Of a stretch of 28,458 bases of DNA, positions 19,708 through 28,458 are shown piece by piece (the stretch's first letter is position 1; each line of letters opens with the position of its first letter). The DNA lies in contig WELA01007952.1 in assembly GCA_009602735.1 (NCBI GenBank), forward strand, positions 403,217 to 431,674, in the 5' to 3' direction. Position numbers and translations under genes: made by a program. This stretch comes from Mesotaenium endlicherianum (lineage: Eukaryota; Streptophyta; Zygnematophyceae; Zygnematales; Mesotaeniaceae). Below the pieces are notes generated by a model. It was not told where the DNA came from. It saw only the letters and a program-made list of their open reading frames with translations, and did not search any database.

Positions 19708-22275
19708 CAATTGAGACTTCTGAGAACTTAGAAACAAACACAGCACTCACCATTTTAAGTGTCTCTCGCACGCTTGTAGCGTTTGACCCAAATTTGTGCT
19801 AATCTCCTAACAGATTCTATACTGCGGCTCTATACTTTCTACCAGCGAGATCTTCTCTTGGGAACTCTTGAGGTCTAACTTTTCTATGATACACTTAGGA
19901 AGAAATCTTCCAGCGTCGGCAGAAGCGTGGCGTCTCGGTTCTTCAATGGCCTTGGGAACTCCTTCTTCTTCGTGCTCCCTCTGCTTCTTCAACTTCCTTT
20001 GACATTGATGCGAGCCAAAATAAAGCAGCTTCAGGCAGAACTCGTGCTTTTCACAGGCACCACACATTATCCTCTCTCGAGAATGCTAGTGCTGAGTCAC
20101 AGTGCTTAACTTGCATGCCGTCCTTAGCAGCTCTTCCACCTTTTAGGAGTTGTCATTCTGCATGCATGCATGCATTGGGATTGTCGCGCGTGACTGCTTA
20201 GCCTTTTAGCTGACAATCATGCCTATGTGGCTGGCTGGCAGCGTTTAGAATGAGCGCTCAAGCCGTGACTGGCCACATGAGGGTCTTGGCCGAGGTGGCA
20301 CACAACGCCTCTGCAACATCCCTGCTGTACTTGGCTTAGATAGCCAATTGATCAGTACCTTTCCGGGCACTTGCTGGTTCCCTACCCTTAGCCTTTCGGC
20401 TGACTACTCTGCCCAAATCCCCATCCATCTTTGGGCGTGGGTTTGGCGTGTCGTGACCACTTTGACAATGATAACGACTTTGAAATGACCGCTGACTGAG
20501 ATCTCTCGGTCCTTTGGTCGGTTAGTCAACGCTGACTTCCCATACCTGGGCGGCCGTGACTTGCGCTGCGCGTGCGGCACCGTCAAGTGGGTAGAAGTTG
20601 CGACATGCTTTGGGTGGAACTGCTTTACTGGAGTTGGTAACTCCAGACAACGCTGGTTGAACTTGGTTCACATTCACCGAGACGCAATGATTACAACTTA
20701 CGGATGGACATTTTTGTACCCACGTAGCGGACGGAAAAGATGGCTGCATATTTTAGGTGGTTCACCGCCATATTATGTATAATGGGTAGCCGACAACATG
20801 TCAGTGGCATACTTATGTTATGCTTTTGGAAATGGACATTGCCGGACGTGCGGTGACGTGCAGTGTCAATCGAGGACTACTTCAAGTGACTTCAAGGAGG
20901 TAGCTGATACCAGAATTGATTATAGGGGTGAAAGTAGGGGTAGTGATCGAGTAGGTCGGTATCAGTTGGTGACGTTCAGGACGTTGTCTCATCCCACCTG
21001 TCAGGCACATTACTATTTCTTATGATTTCACAATTTTTCAATCTCAAAATTAGTGCCATCAACAAGAAGTCAGTGTGCGCCAGTTTGCGCACAGCTTTTA
21101 TTGGGTGGCTACTGCTCCCACCCTGACATGAATTTGCAACGTCACTTGATTGGTTGTGATCCTTTTGTCAGGTGCTCATGCCAGTTTCGTCGGTTGCTTG
21201 CTTCCGGTACCTTCGAGCACTTTCGAGGAATCGAGACACGATATGGTCATTGGTAAATACCCCAGGAACATCGGCTTCTCCCTGCTGCTCCCTGCTGCTC
21301 CCTGCAGTATTGTGGAAATATATCTGTCGTAGGTGGCAATGCACAAACATATACGTCCCTTGGGACTGGCCTGGAAGGGAGATTTGGCTCACTGTAGGAC
21401 CTAGGCTTGATAAATCATAAGTAGGCTTTGATCAATCTGACAGAATCTGACGATTCAAAAGACGTCAAAGTTGATAGTGCCTTGCATATTGATTCTGCGC
21501 GTTGACTGTAAAAGCTGGTGCACTACTTCGCAACACAGCACCATGGCGCCCTCTGCAGTCGCCTCGTGTCACAAGTTTTGTGAATTTTATTAGGACCGAA
21601 GTAATGTACTGTACATTTATTGATGTATCCTAATGAATTTGATGCGACTTGAAGCTCGTTAGAGTCGCAATGGTCATAGTTTCTTCCAGATTGGCTGCGA
21701 TCTGTAGACATCTTATATTTCCGTTCGCACGTAAATCGCCGGCGCCAGTTACGGTCAGTATGAATGAACCATAGGGACTTGCAGAACTTCGAAGCAGACC
21801 TTGCAGGTAGTGAAGGAAGGGTTGTGCTTGGTCGTGCTGATCAGTATTTGTTCCCCGGCATCCTGGTCTTCCACAAGTCCGCTTCTGATTGGGTTAAAAC
21901 TTGATTGTTAATGAAAGCTTTATTCCGGCCACTGCAGGCTGCTGCAGGCAGGGACTTTCCGACGGCCAAAAAAGGGGGCGGGCCAGCTCATCCAATACCC
22001 GTTGAACGAGCCTGCATCCATTCCGACTCCCCCCCTTCGCCATTTACCCGCCGCCGAGCGTTCCGCCGACAGCGGTGGGACCATGTTCCGGACTTATGCG
22101 AGCCCACGTTCTCGCCTTCGTAGCATACGAGGCCACTGTCAACACCTATACAACTACCAGGCAGTCTGCTTATCAGTATTGAGTTCTCTAAACATTTCAG
22201 TGAGTGGAAAGCGTTCCGAGAACACCCAGAATAGAGTACATATTAAGGACTCAGCTTCTTAGGTTGTCTGCCACC
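19708..22275 (+). other. Intergenic stretch without recognised gene
   Basis: From the breakpoint of copy 3 to the STIG1-like start I see no convincing gene. A minus-strand frame at 19807-20067 (86 codons, Cys-rich start MCGACEKHEFC, then charged residues) has ATG and stop but no known motif. Short repeats include a TGCA run near 20159-20175 and a 10-bp unit CCTGCTGCTC repeated at 21281-21305. The last few hundred bases presumably contain the promoter of the next gene; TATA-like candidates at about 22146 and 22238 are weak. Confidence 0.5.
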
Positions 22276-23064
22276 ATGAGTTACTCTAGGGTGTTCGTGC
22301 TTTCTGCACTGGCAATCGCTTTCTTGGCAGTCTTGCCTTCTCTCATTGTTGGAGCCGAGGCGAAGTTTACCTTTCAGGGGGCCGCCACTGACATCCTTGC
22401 TAACAGGCGTCTTGTTGAGATTTCGGATGGAAATACCATTGGCCAGGAAGCTCACTCAGTCCCTCCCCCCGGCATTGGAGGACACCATCCCCCTGGCACC
22501 GGTCACCACCCTCCAGGGGCTGGCGGCCATGGTCCTGGAGTAGGACGCCATCCGCCTAACGAGTTTGGAGTCATTCCGGGCCACCACCCCGGCAAAGGAC
22601 ACCACCCTCCCGGTCAGGGTCACCACCCTCCCGGCGTTGGTCACCGTCTGCCCAGAGGAAGGAAGAACTGCCTGTACTACCCCGACAGATGCTCTTCACC
22701 CGAGCTCGCCGCTACCCCCACTTGCTGCAGGTCAGCTCACCTCTCTGTTAGTCTGTCCCTTCAAATACTTTTGAGATACTATTGCAGTACCAAGGATGTG
22801 TAATGCCATCTCTGATTCTTGACACTAACTTTGTTTCCTTGTACCTGCAGCAAGTCTTGCGTCAACCTGCTCACCGACGTCAACCACTGCGGTACCTGCA
22901 ACACCATTTGCGCTGACGGTGACGGCTGCTGCTCCGGCTCATGCACTGATTTCCAGACCAACAACACCAACTGCGGAAGCTGCGGTGTCGTTTGCCCCCC
23001 TGGCATCAACTGTGTGCTTGGAACTTGCAACTACGGAGCTGCCCCTGCTCCCTCCCCCTTGTAG
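22276..23064 (+). CDS. STIG1-like secreted cysteine-rich protein with His/Pro/Gly linker (two exons)
   Basis: Exon 1 is 22276-22730, exon 2 is 22851-23064, giving 222 residues. The ATG has context CCACCATGA. Residues 1-29 form a signal peptide (hydrophobic VFVLSALAIAFLAVLPSLIV, then AEA). Residues 62-123 are Gly/His/Pro-rich with repeated GHHPPG units. From C132 to about 216 there is a Cys-rich domain with the STIG1 pattern: CC-x3-C, NHCGTC, CCSGSC, NCGSCG, CPPG and a final C-x-LGTC. STIG1-family proteins are small secreted plant proteins; tomato STIG1 and Arabidopsis GRI act as apoplastic signals. The His-rich linker could bind metal ions or cell-wall polymers, which is inference. The protein is probably extracellular. 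Confidence 0.87.
22731..22850 (+). other. Intron of the STIG1-like gene
   Basis: 120 bp, beginning GTCAGC after TGCTGCAG and ending TTGTACCTGCAG. Removing it joins AG to C as a Ser codon and keeps the Cys-rich frame: TCC then SKSC. Without splicing the frame runs into a stop near 22801 and loses the domain. Confidence 0.85.
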
Positions 23065-24553
23065 AACGATCTGAAGTGGTTCTTGCCCAACACAAAGTCT
23101 CCTTTGGAGGATGTTATCGGGCTACCTGTACAGGTTTCAGATCAGTTCTAGCCAGGGATAAGTTAATAGATTAGCCTAACTTATGGGAGCTTGGGAGCCT
23201 AGAAATAAGATGAGGGACTGTTGTGCACCAGCTCCCTCTGAAATAAGTGGTCGAGCAGCAATTTCTCAAAAATAAGTTGCATTTTGACCACCAGCTGATA
23301 GGATCTTGTCAGAAACTTCGAATAGTTCCTGTTTCCAGGTATTCATTTTTTTCAATGTATGGCCGGCCAGCTTATTCATTTAAGAAAATGTATTTGCGAG
23401 CTGAGTCTCTGTCTGTAGTTTTTGATTGTGCGGGGCACATGCATATCAGCAGATGTCATGGGTTTGCATTATCCCCACTTCCTTATTAGGTTTGCTTCAT
23501 AATTTGTTTATTGAACATAATCTGTCCAAAGCTGTCGGTATTTGAATGAATGCTGTGCAGGCTGCTTAGCGGATTATTAGACTATTATGCCTTCTTGGAA
23601 ACTACAATTCTTACTAGCAGTTCTTGAAGATCTCTCCGTTGGCCTGCCATTTATTCTTAATGCCACCAATTGAAAGAAAGAATAAAGGATTGGATTAGGG
23701 CTCTTTCTACAGAACATGCTTTTCTTGTGATTCCCTTGGCCTATTGTACTTAATTTCAGGCTAGAGGGGCATGCAGGCCATGACTTTGTAATGAGGGAAG
23801 ACTTTGGAGTCCAATAGGTTCTTGATCACAGTTTTTCCTGCAGCTGTCTGATCTGTCTGCAGCTTATGTGAAACTTCCAGAGTTGCAACATGCACCTCTG
23901 GTGGTGCTTTCTTGCTGGTGGTGTTTTCTTGCCTGAGCGAAGTAATCCATCTTCTGGGGGTGCAGTGAGGAAGCACCTAGATGGTCATAGAGAGTAATAT
24001 AGATTACATTGCAGTGGACTTACTGGTGACTACATGGGTCAAGAATGTGTGCAGCATGTATGATGTCCTCTTTTAACATGTTCTGTGGACTGTAGGCCTG
24101 ACATATCTCCAAAAGCCATAGGCGATGATACCTGAAAAGGTTTCACTTGTTGCAGCTGAATGTTCTAAGATGAGGATGCTGTAGCGGAGCTACTTAGATG
24201 TAAGAAATTCTATTGCGCAAACATGGTATTTATGTGATGGGGGTGATCATGTTTTGCATTTGATACCTCCAGTTCTTTCATGAAATAGGTAGCTTCCACA
24301 TTCTACACTACTGTGTGATTGGCACACCTTACATGGATGCAATGTGCACACAAATGACCTTATTGCAGATGGAACAAGAATCTCCGGCAAACTGAAGGAC
24401 TTGGCATCTGTGCATGTAAAGATAACAGGCTGCATCATCAGGTGACATGAGAAGTCTGTTGCCAAAAATAATCCTCCCAATCTTTTTGAGTTCTAGCAAG
24501 GCCCAAGAAATGCCTACCCCTTGCGGATTCTCGACAGCAGCACTGCCGCTGAC
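23065..24553 (+). other. 3' flank of STIG1-like gene and intergenic DNA
   Basis: AT-richer DNA without a convincing coding frame. AATAAA occurs in GAAAGAATAAAGG near 23682 and could be a distant poly(A) signal; nearer AATAAG variants occur at about 23203 and 23270. No repeat or element was recognised. Confidence 0.4.
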
Positions 24554-24884
24554 TCAAATACTCCGACCTAAATATGGTGCCACAAGATGACCGTACTCCA
24601 TCTCGCTCATGAAGCTTCCTCCATCATCTCCCGACTGCACACTTGGCGGATAGCTCCCATCCCCAAGGTCATACATACTCATGCCGGCACGACTGGCATC
24701 AGAGACTGCGCGCGGCGTTGCCTCGTCGAAGTCGTAAGCCTTGAAGGAGGGCCGTATGTGCCAGTCAAATGGGTCGCCACAGGTGTCAGGCCGAGGCAGG
24801 TGTGTCGGGGAGGATGGATCTGACGAAATATGGCTCTTTGTGCCACTAGTCAAGTACCTCCCCCACATGTACTGCACCCAGGTC
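24554..24884 (-). CDS. Probable 3'-terminal exon of an unidentified minus-strand gene
   Basis: The minus strand has a pyrimidine-rich tract ending TTTTGTCAG (AG at 24885-24886), then an open frame of about 109 codons to a stop at 24554. It begins TWVQYMWGRYLTSG and continues as a polar tail rich in Asp, Ser and Pro (DPFDWHIRPSFKAYDFDE, MSEMEYGHLVAPYLGRS). It could be the cytosolic tail of the membrane protein suggested by the exons at 26071-26484. No domain is recognised. The only start in the frame before the second Met is GTG, so it is more likely an exon than a separate gene. Confidence 0.4.
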
Positions 24885-26070
24885 CTGACAAAAGTTTAAA
24901 AACAAAAATAGTTTAGAGAAAGGGACACAACAAAGAACCAAGGGGCATCAGCCCTTGGCGAACAGACAAGTGACTCCGAGGTATATTCCCACCACAAGTG
25001 CGGCCATGGATGTGAGGGCCCTCGTGCAAGCAGAGAGAGAGGTCTGCACGCTTCCATGCTTGCCTGGTAACTTCATACTTGAGGCCACTCACTTAAGTGG
25101 CTGCTGTCGCTGCCAACGCATCCATGTTGCTGCCTTGACGTACAATGCGAGTTGTTGCTTCACGATGGTCGTCGTGAAGAGTGTCTGCAGTCATTCCAGA
25201 GAGAGGAAGAGCCAGCCAGCCACTACGCTGCCTGGGAAACCCCTGATCTTCTTGAGAAGCGTGCCCAGGGCCTTAATCATACCATCATCAAAACCAGAAG
25301 CAGCACACCGACGAACAACAGCAGCAGCTGCAGGAGGGGCAACCGGATGAGCAGGAGCAGAGGCAGAAGCAAAATCAGTAGAGTGGCTACGTCTGCAGGC
25401 ACGATGACGAGTGCGAAGCTCTAGCACAAGTTCAGTCTGTCTGTCACTCGCTCGCTCTGTCGTGAGACACGTAAAAGGGACAAGTTTGGCTTCTGGCTGG
25501 CTTGTCTTTCCACTTTTGCCCTCCCACCTGCCCGCCTGCCCCGCTAGCACTCCCCCCCTCCACTTTCTGGTCAAACATGATCCGGAGGAAGAGCCCCACG
25601 CACGCAGATATACATGAAGGAGCAAGAGGAAGCTGAGGAGAGGCAGATAGGACAGAAAGCACTGGGAGTAGGATCAGGCATACACACGCACACGCGCACA
25701 TAGATATACACATGCTAGGAGAAATGCACGTGTGCGCACACACGAGGAGGAGCCGGAATAAGCCAAAGCAAGACACTTTTGGGAGGAGCTGGCTCCTGTC
25801 CGGACTTCTGCGGCTCGCGCGCGGCCTGCTGTGCCTGTGAAAAGGACTGTGACGACCGTACACGCCTGAGTTCTCACAATTCACGCTGCCAGAAAAGCTG
25901 GGCAAAGATTCTTTGTCTTTCTTCTTCCGCCCGCATGAGTGCGGTGCGCACCTCACAGGCACAAACAAATACACATACACGCGCGCGCACACACACACAA
26001 ACACGCACACGCACACGCACACACACGCACACGCACATACAAACAGGCGTGCGTGCGCACACTCTCTCAC
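24885..26070 (-). other. Intron-like or intergenic DNA with possible further exons
   Basis: The minus strand near 24955-25047 can encode a hydrophobic stretch (TSMAALVVGIYLGVTCLF) after an AG, and 25290-25420 can encode either a very hydrophobic or an Ala-rich frame. Phases did not fit the neighbouring exons in my reading, so I do not call exons. Scattered CA repeats lie at 25679-25745 and a longer CA/CG array at 25971-26060. Confidence 0.3.
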
Positions 26071-26484
26071 CAGTAGAGCCCGAAGACGAGGAGGATGGTC
26101 GCAAACACAATGGGTATCCACGCGTTTGAGTCAAACTTCAAGAACCTGCGAACCGCAAGGGGGAGACAAAACCCATCGCCGCACGTGAGGAAAGTCTCCC
26201 AGCAACCGATGGCAGCAGTTGTGTGAAATCACGTCTTGCCAGGTGAGCATTTCCTCGCCCCAATCTTCACTAAGTTAGTACTGTACTCGCACACTTCCAA
26301 CGCAGGGGTCGCTGGCAACCTGGCTGATTTAAAATTTGGAGGGACTGAGCTTCTGCAAGTGGGGGGGTGTAAGGAGGGGAGGGAGGGAGGAGAGGGAAAG
26401 GGGGGGAGGGGGGTAAGGGAAGGGGTGACCAGGTGAGGGTTCCTTACCCCATGGTGCCGAGGAGAAGGAAAAAAAGGGTCACTC
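26071..26484 (-). CDS. Two phase-compatible small exons of a membrane-protein gene
   Basis: Exon 26448-26484 (37 nt) follows TTGCTTGCAG and ends before GTAAGG. Exon 26071-26145 (75 nt) follows GTTCGCAG and ends before GTGAGA. Joined, the reading is VTLFFLLLGTMG then FLKFDSNAWIPIVFATILLV, followed by FGLY: two hydrophobic segments with matching codon phase (2 nt plus 1 nt). This suggests a multi-spanning membrane protein. The family was not recognised. The G-rich run at 26361-26426 lies in the intron between them. Confidence 0.38.
26361..26426 (+). repeat. G-rich tract with quadruplex potential
   Basis: Repeated runs of three to seven G (GGGGGGG, GGGG, GGG) within 66 bases, fitting the G3+ loop pattern for a quadruplex on the plus strand. 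Confidence 0.6.
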
Positions 26485-26836
26485 CTGCAAGCAAAAATTT
26501 GTTGCTCAGAGGATGGTGAGCTTACGGCCCGCTTGAAAGAAGAAGAAAATACACGTGAGGGAGTGGCAGGAACCAATCAGGAGATGGAGAGAGTGGATAC
26601 TAAAGCCTGAATTAGTTACTCTGATGTATCTACCGCGAGACTAAAGGACCCACCAGCTAGCTGACATGCTCGCACCCCCATACCCCACATGGCCAAAGCC
26701 CGTGGGTCTGTGGTGAATTTGACAGAGGGTGCCATCACTTAAGGGAGCAAGCATTCGCATACGCGCGAGCAATGGCGGCTGGGAAGGTCAATATTATTGT
26801 AGTTTTTTTCTTTGCCGAGTAACATCCACGGAGTAC

Positions 26837-27056
26837 ATGCACGCACTCACGCATGCACGCACGCCCACCCACACACACACAAACACAGTCGCGTGCCCAT
26901 ATAGTTGTGTCATCGAATTGTTACTGTGAAACAGAAAAAGGAGCCTCATGCACGCTGGCTAACAAGTATTGAGAAGAAAAACCGGCAGAGATGCCCACAC
27001 ACACATATGTGCGCATACACATAAACACACACACACACGCGCGCGCGCGCACGCAC
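26837..27056 (+). repeat. CA/CG dinucleotide repeats, two arrays
   Basis: CA-type arrays at about 26837-26888 and 26994-27056, the latter turning into alternating CG (GCGCGCGCGCGC). Alternating purine-pyrimidine runs of this kind can adopt Z-DNA. Around and between them (26485-27660) I see no supported exon; short minus-strand frames such as MRMLKRAVLLVLWLACG (from 27163) are possible but unproven. Confidence 0.7.
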
Positions 27057-27660
27057 CGAGGCAGAAGAGCCTGAAAGTGAGCCTCCACTCGTCCTCGCAC
27101 CTGCGGGTGCACACCGCACGCCAACCACAAAACAAGCAGAACCGCGCGCTTCAGCATGCGCACTTCTCAGCAGTGGCAGCGCTCACGCTTCGAGACTCGA
27201 GCGGCCCCTCCCTAGGCTCGTCACACGATATCAGGATGTCATCACTGATGAGTTGCATCTCCATTCAAGACTCATGCAATGCGCAGCGCTGACTCTGCTA
27301 GAAGTAAGACATTGACAGTTTGGAGAGAGCAGATGGGGAGGACCGTGGGGAGAGGAGAGCCCACACGCCAGTGTCAGGGCCAGAATGCTGACACATGGCG
27401 GACGCAAAAGCGAGGATGCTGACGGATGTCAGAACGGCGAAATGCCGGCGTGCAGCCGGGGGAGGAGATGAGCGCGGTGGATGTTGCAGTCAATCACATG
27501 ACGAGAATTTAGTCGGAAGAGCAGCCATCAACTGTCAGCCTGCAGGTGTAATCTTGCATAGGCACAAAATATCCAAACCCTAATAGCTATTAGCTGATGC
27601 CGGGTGATCCCTATGCCGCCTCCCTTTCTCGCTGCCTGCATGTGTCTGTGAGCGAATGCT

Positions 27661-27725
27661 AGGGGGAGGACGGGAAAGGCAGGGAGAGGGAGGGGAGGGA
27701 GGGAGGGAGGGAGAGAGAGACAGAG
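27661..27725 (+). repeat. Purine (GGGA/GA) tract
   Basis: An almost pure purine run with tandem GGGA units then GAGAGA, with quadruplex or triplex potential. An unresolved base (N) follows at 27757. Confidence 0.7.
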
Positions 27726-27757
27726 TCAGAGACAGACACGCGCACGCACAATGTTTN

Positions 27758-27874
27758 GCGGCAGCGCGCCATGAAGTCGGCCTCCGCGTCCTCCGCCACA
27801 AAGCCGTTGCCCATCTTCAGCACGGAGCCCAGCAGGAACACGCACATCATCGCCGCAATCGTCATCATGCCAGG
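27758..27874 (-). CDS. Possible 5' exon encoding a hydrophobic segment
   Basis: The minus strand has GGGGGCAG (AG at 27875-27876), then CCTGGCATGATG. The frame gives MMTIAAMMCVFLLGSVL, KMGNGF, then an acidic stretch (EDAEADFMARCR), a plausible first exon with a membrane anchor or signal. The N at 27757 hides the 3' border. It lies upstream of, and on the same strand as, the exons at 26071-26484. No family is recognised. Confidence 0.3.
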
Positions 27875-27886
27875 CTGCCCCCTCAA

Positions 27887-28458
27887 CTCTCAACCCCCAC
27901 ACGCACACACACGGCACGCACATAATACACACGCGCGCAAGGGAGTGTGAGAGAAAGGGTGAGATCAAAGGAGATGAGGACACCGCGAGCACGTCACACA
28001 GTTAGAGGGAAGAAAGAGAGGAAGAGGCTGAAGGAGATTAGCACATCAGGGCCACTGCGGTCGTTATGCGCAGGCATTCTCTCCTCTTTCACAGACAGAA
28101 ATGCGAACCTTGTTGTGTGGCCACAAGGGTCATCATGGCCGGCCGGTCTCCCTCCCTTGAACAAGTCCCCCCTTCACTTCGCTCTTCCCGTCTACTCCCC
28201 GTCCCCCTCCCCCTCTTCCTTCCTCTCCCCCTTTCTCCAGCCTTTCTCCCTCCCTCACTTCCTCTTCCCTCTCACACACACAAGCACAGAGCAGCGCGAC
28301 GGGTGCATGCATGCTGGCACAAGACGCCAAGGCAGGGAGGGAGGGAATGAGAGTCAGGTGCAGATGGCCTCCATGGCTGCTATGATCACCACTCATAAAA
28401 TCACGCACTCCCCTGCTCTCTCCCCTCTCACACCCACACCCGCACCCACCCCCCCCCC
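27887..28458 (+). repeat. CA arrays, pyrimidine tract and terminal C-rich run
   Basis: CA/CG array at 27896-27940, CT/CCCT-rich tract at about 28188-28280, and a C-rich end (28426-28458) finishing in ten C. No gene is supported here. Confidence 0.6.

Noticed and set aside
19807..20067. Minus-strand 86-codon frame as a gene
   Set aside because: Cysteine-rich start but no CCHC or other known motif, and no splice or neighbour support.
20159..20175. TGCA run as seed-type RY promoter elements
   Set aside because: A simple repeat far from any supported start; no second line of evidence.
25290..25420. Very hydrophobic minus-strand frame ending before GTATG as a membrane exon
   Set aside because: Joining its acceptor to the upstream exon makes a TGA codon, and a different frame of the same DNA is equally open.
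28426..28458. Terminal C-rich run as telomeric repeat
   Set aside because: No regular CCCTAAA-type unit; it looks like low-complexity sequence at the window edge.

Overview
The window is nuclear DNA of a plant-lineage eukaryote. It has LTR retrotransposons with an initiator-Met-tRNA-type primer site and a chromodomain integrase, a spliced gene for a secreted STIG1-type cysteine-rich protein, GT-AG introns, and long CA/GT and purine/pyrimidine simple repeats. STIG1 proteins are known from land plants and their relatives, and the large repeat content would suit a streptophyte alga such as Chara or an early land plant. The organism itself is inference.

Layout. (1) Bases 1-12414 hold two near-identical Ty3/gypsy chromovirus copies on the minus strand that share one LTR. 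Copy 1 (1-4313) is cut by the window edge and carries an in-frame 222-codon tandem duplication of its reverse transcriptase. Copy 2 (3594-12414) looks complete: 5' LTR, primer site, gag, pol, an unusual third ORF, polypurine tract, 3' LTR. (2) Bases 12415-14188 hold a decayed plus-strand gag of an unrelated element with two zinc knuckles. (3) Bases 14189-19707 hold a decayed plus-strand copy of the first family, broken by stops, frameshifts and an internal LTR, and truncated inside integrase. (4) Bases 19708-22275 have no gene I recognise. (5) Bases 22276-23064 are a two-exon STIG1-like gene with a His/Pro/Gly-rich linker. (6) Bases 23065-24553 show no gene. (7) Bases 24554-28458 are rich in simple repeats and appear to contain small minus-strand exons of an unidentified membrane-protein gene.

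How the retroelement seems to work. Gag and Pol overlap in different frames. In the overlap there is a correctly phased TTTAAAA heptamer, a 7-nt spacer and a perfect 10-bp hairpin, which is the layout of a -1 ribosomal frameshift signal. Downstream of pol is a 558-codon ORF (coiled coil, aromatic-rich middle, acidic stretch, SR tail). Its ATG lies immediately after a TACTAAC...CAG sequence resembling a 3' splice site, so it may be made from a spliced subgenomic RNA. This third ORF and its expression signals are the most promising undescribed system here. It is bracketed by two copies of a hairpin plus polypurine-tract cassette.

The 3' part of the shared LTR and the following gag/pol almost match copy 2, while its 5' part is clearly divergent. 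The tandem therefore probably arose by recombination inside an LTR.
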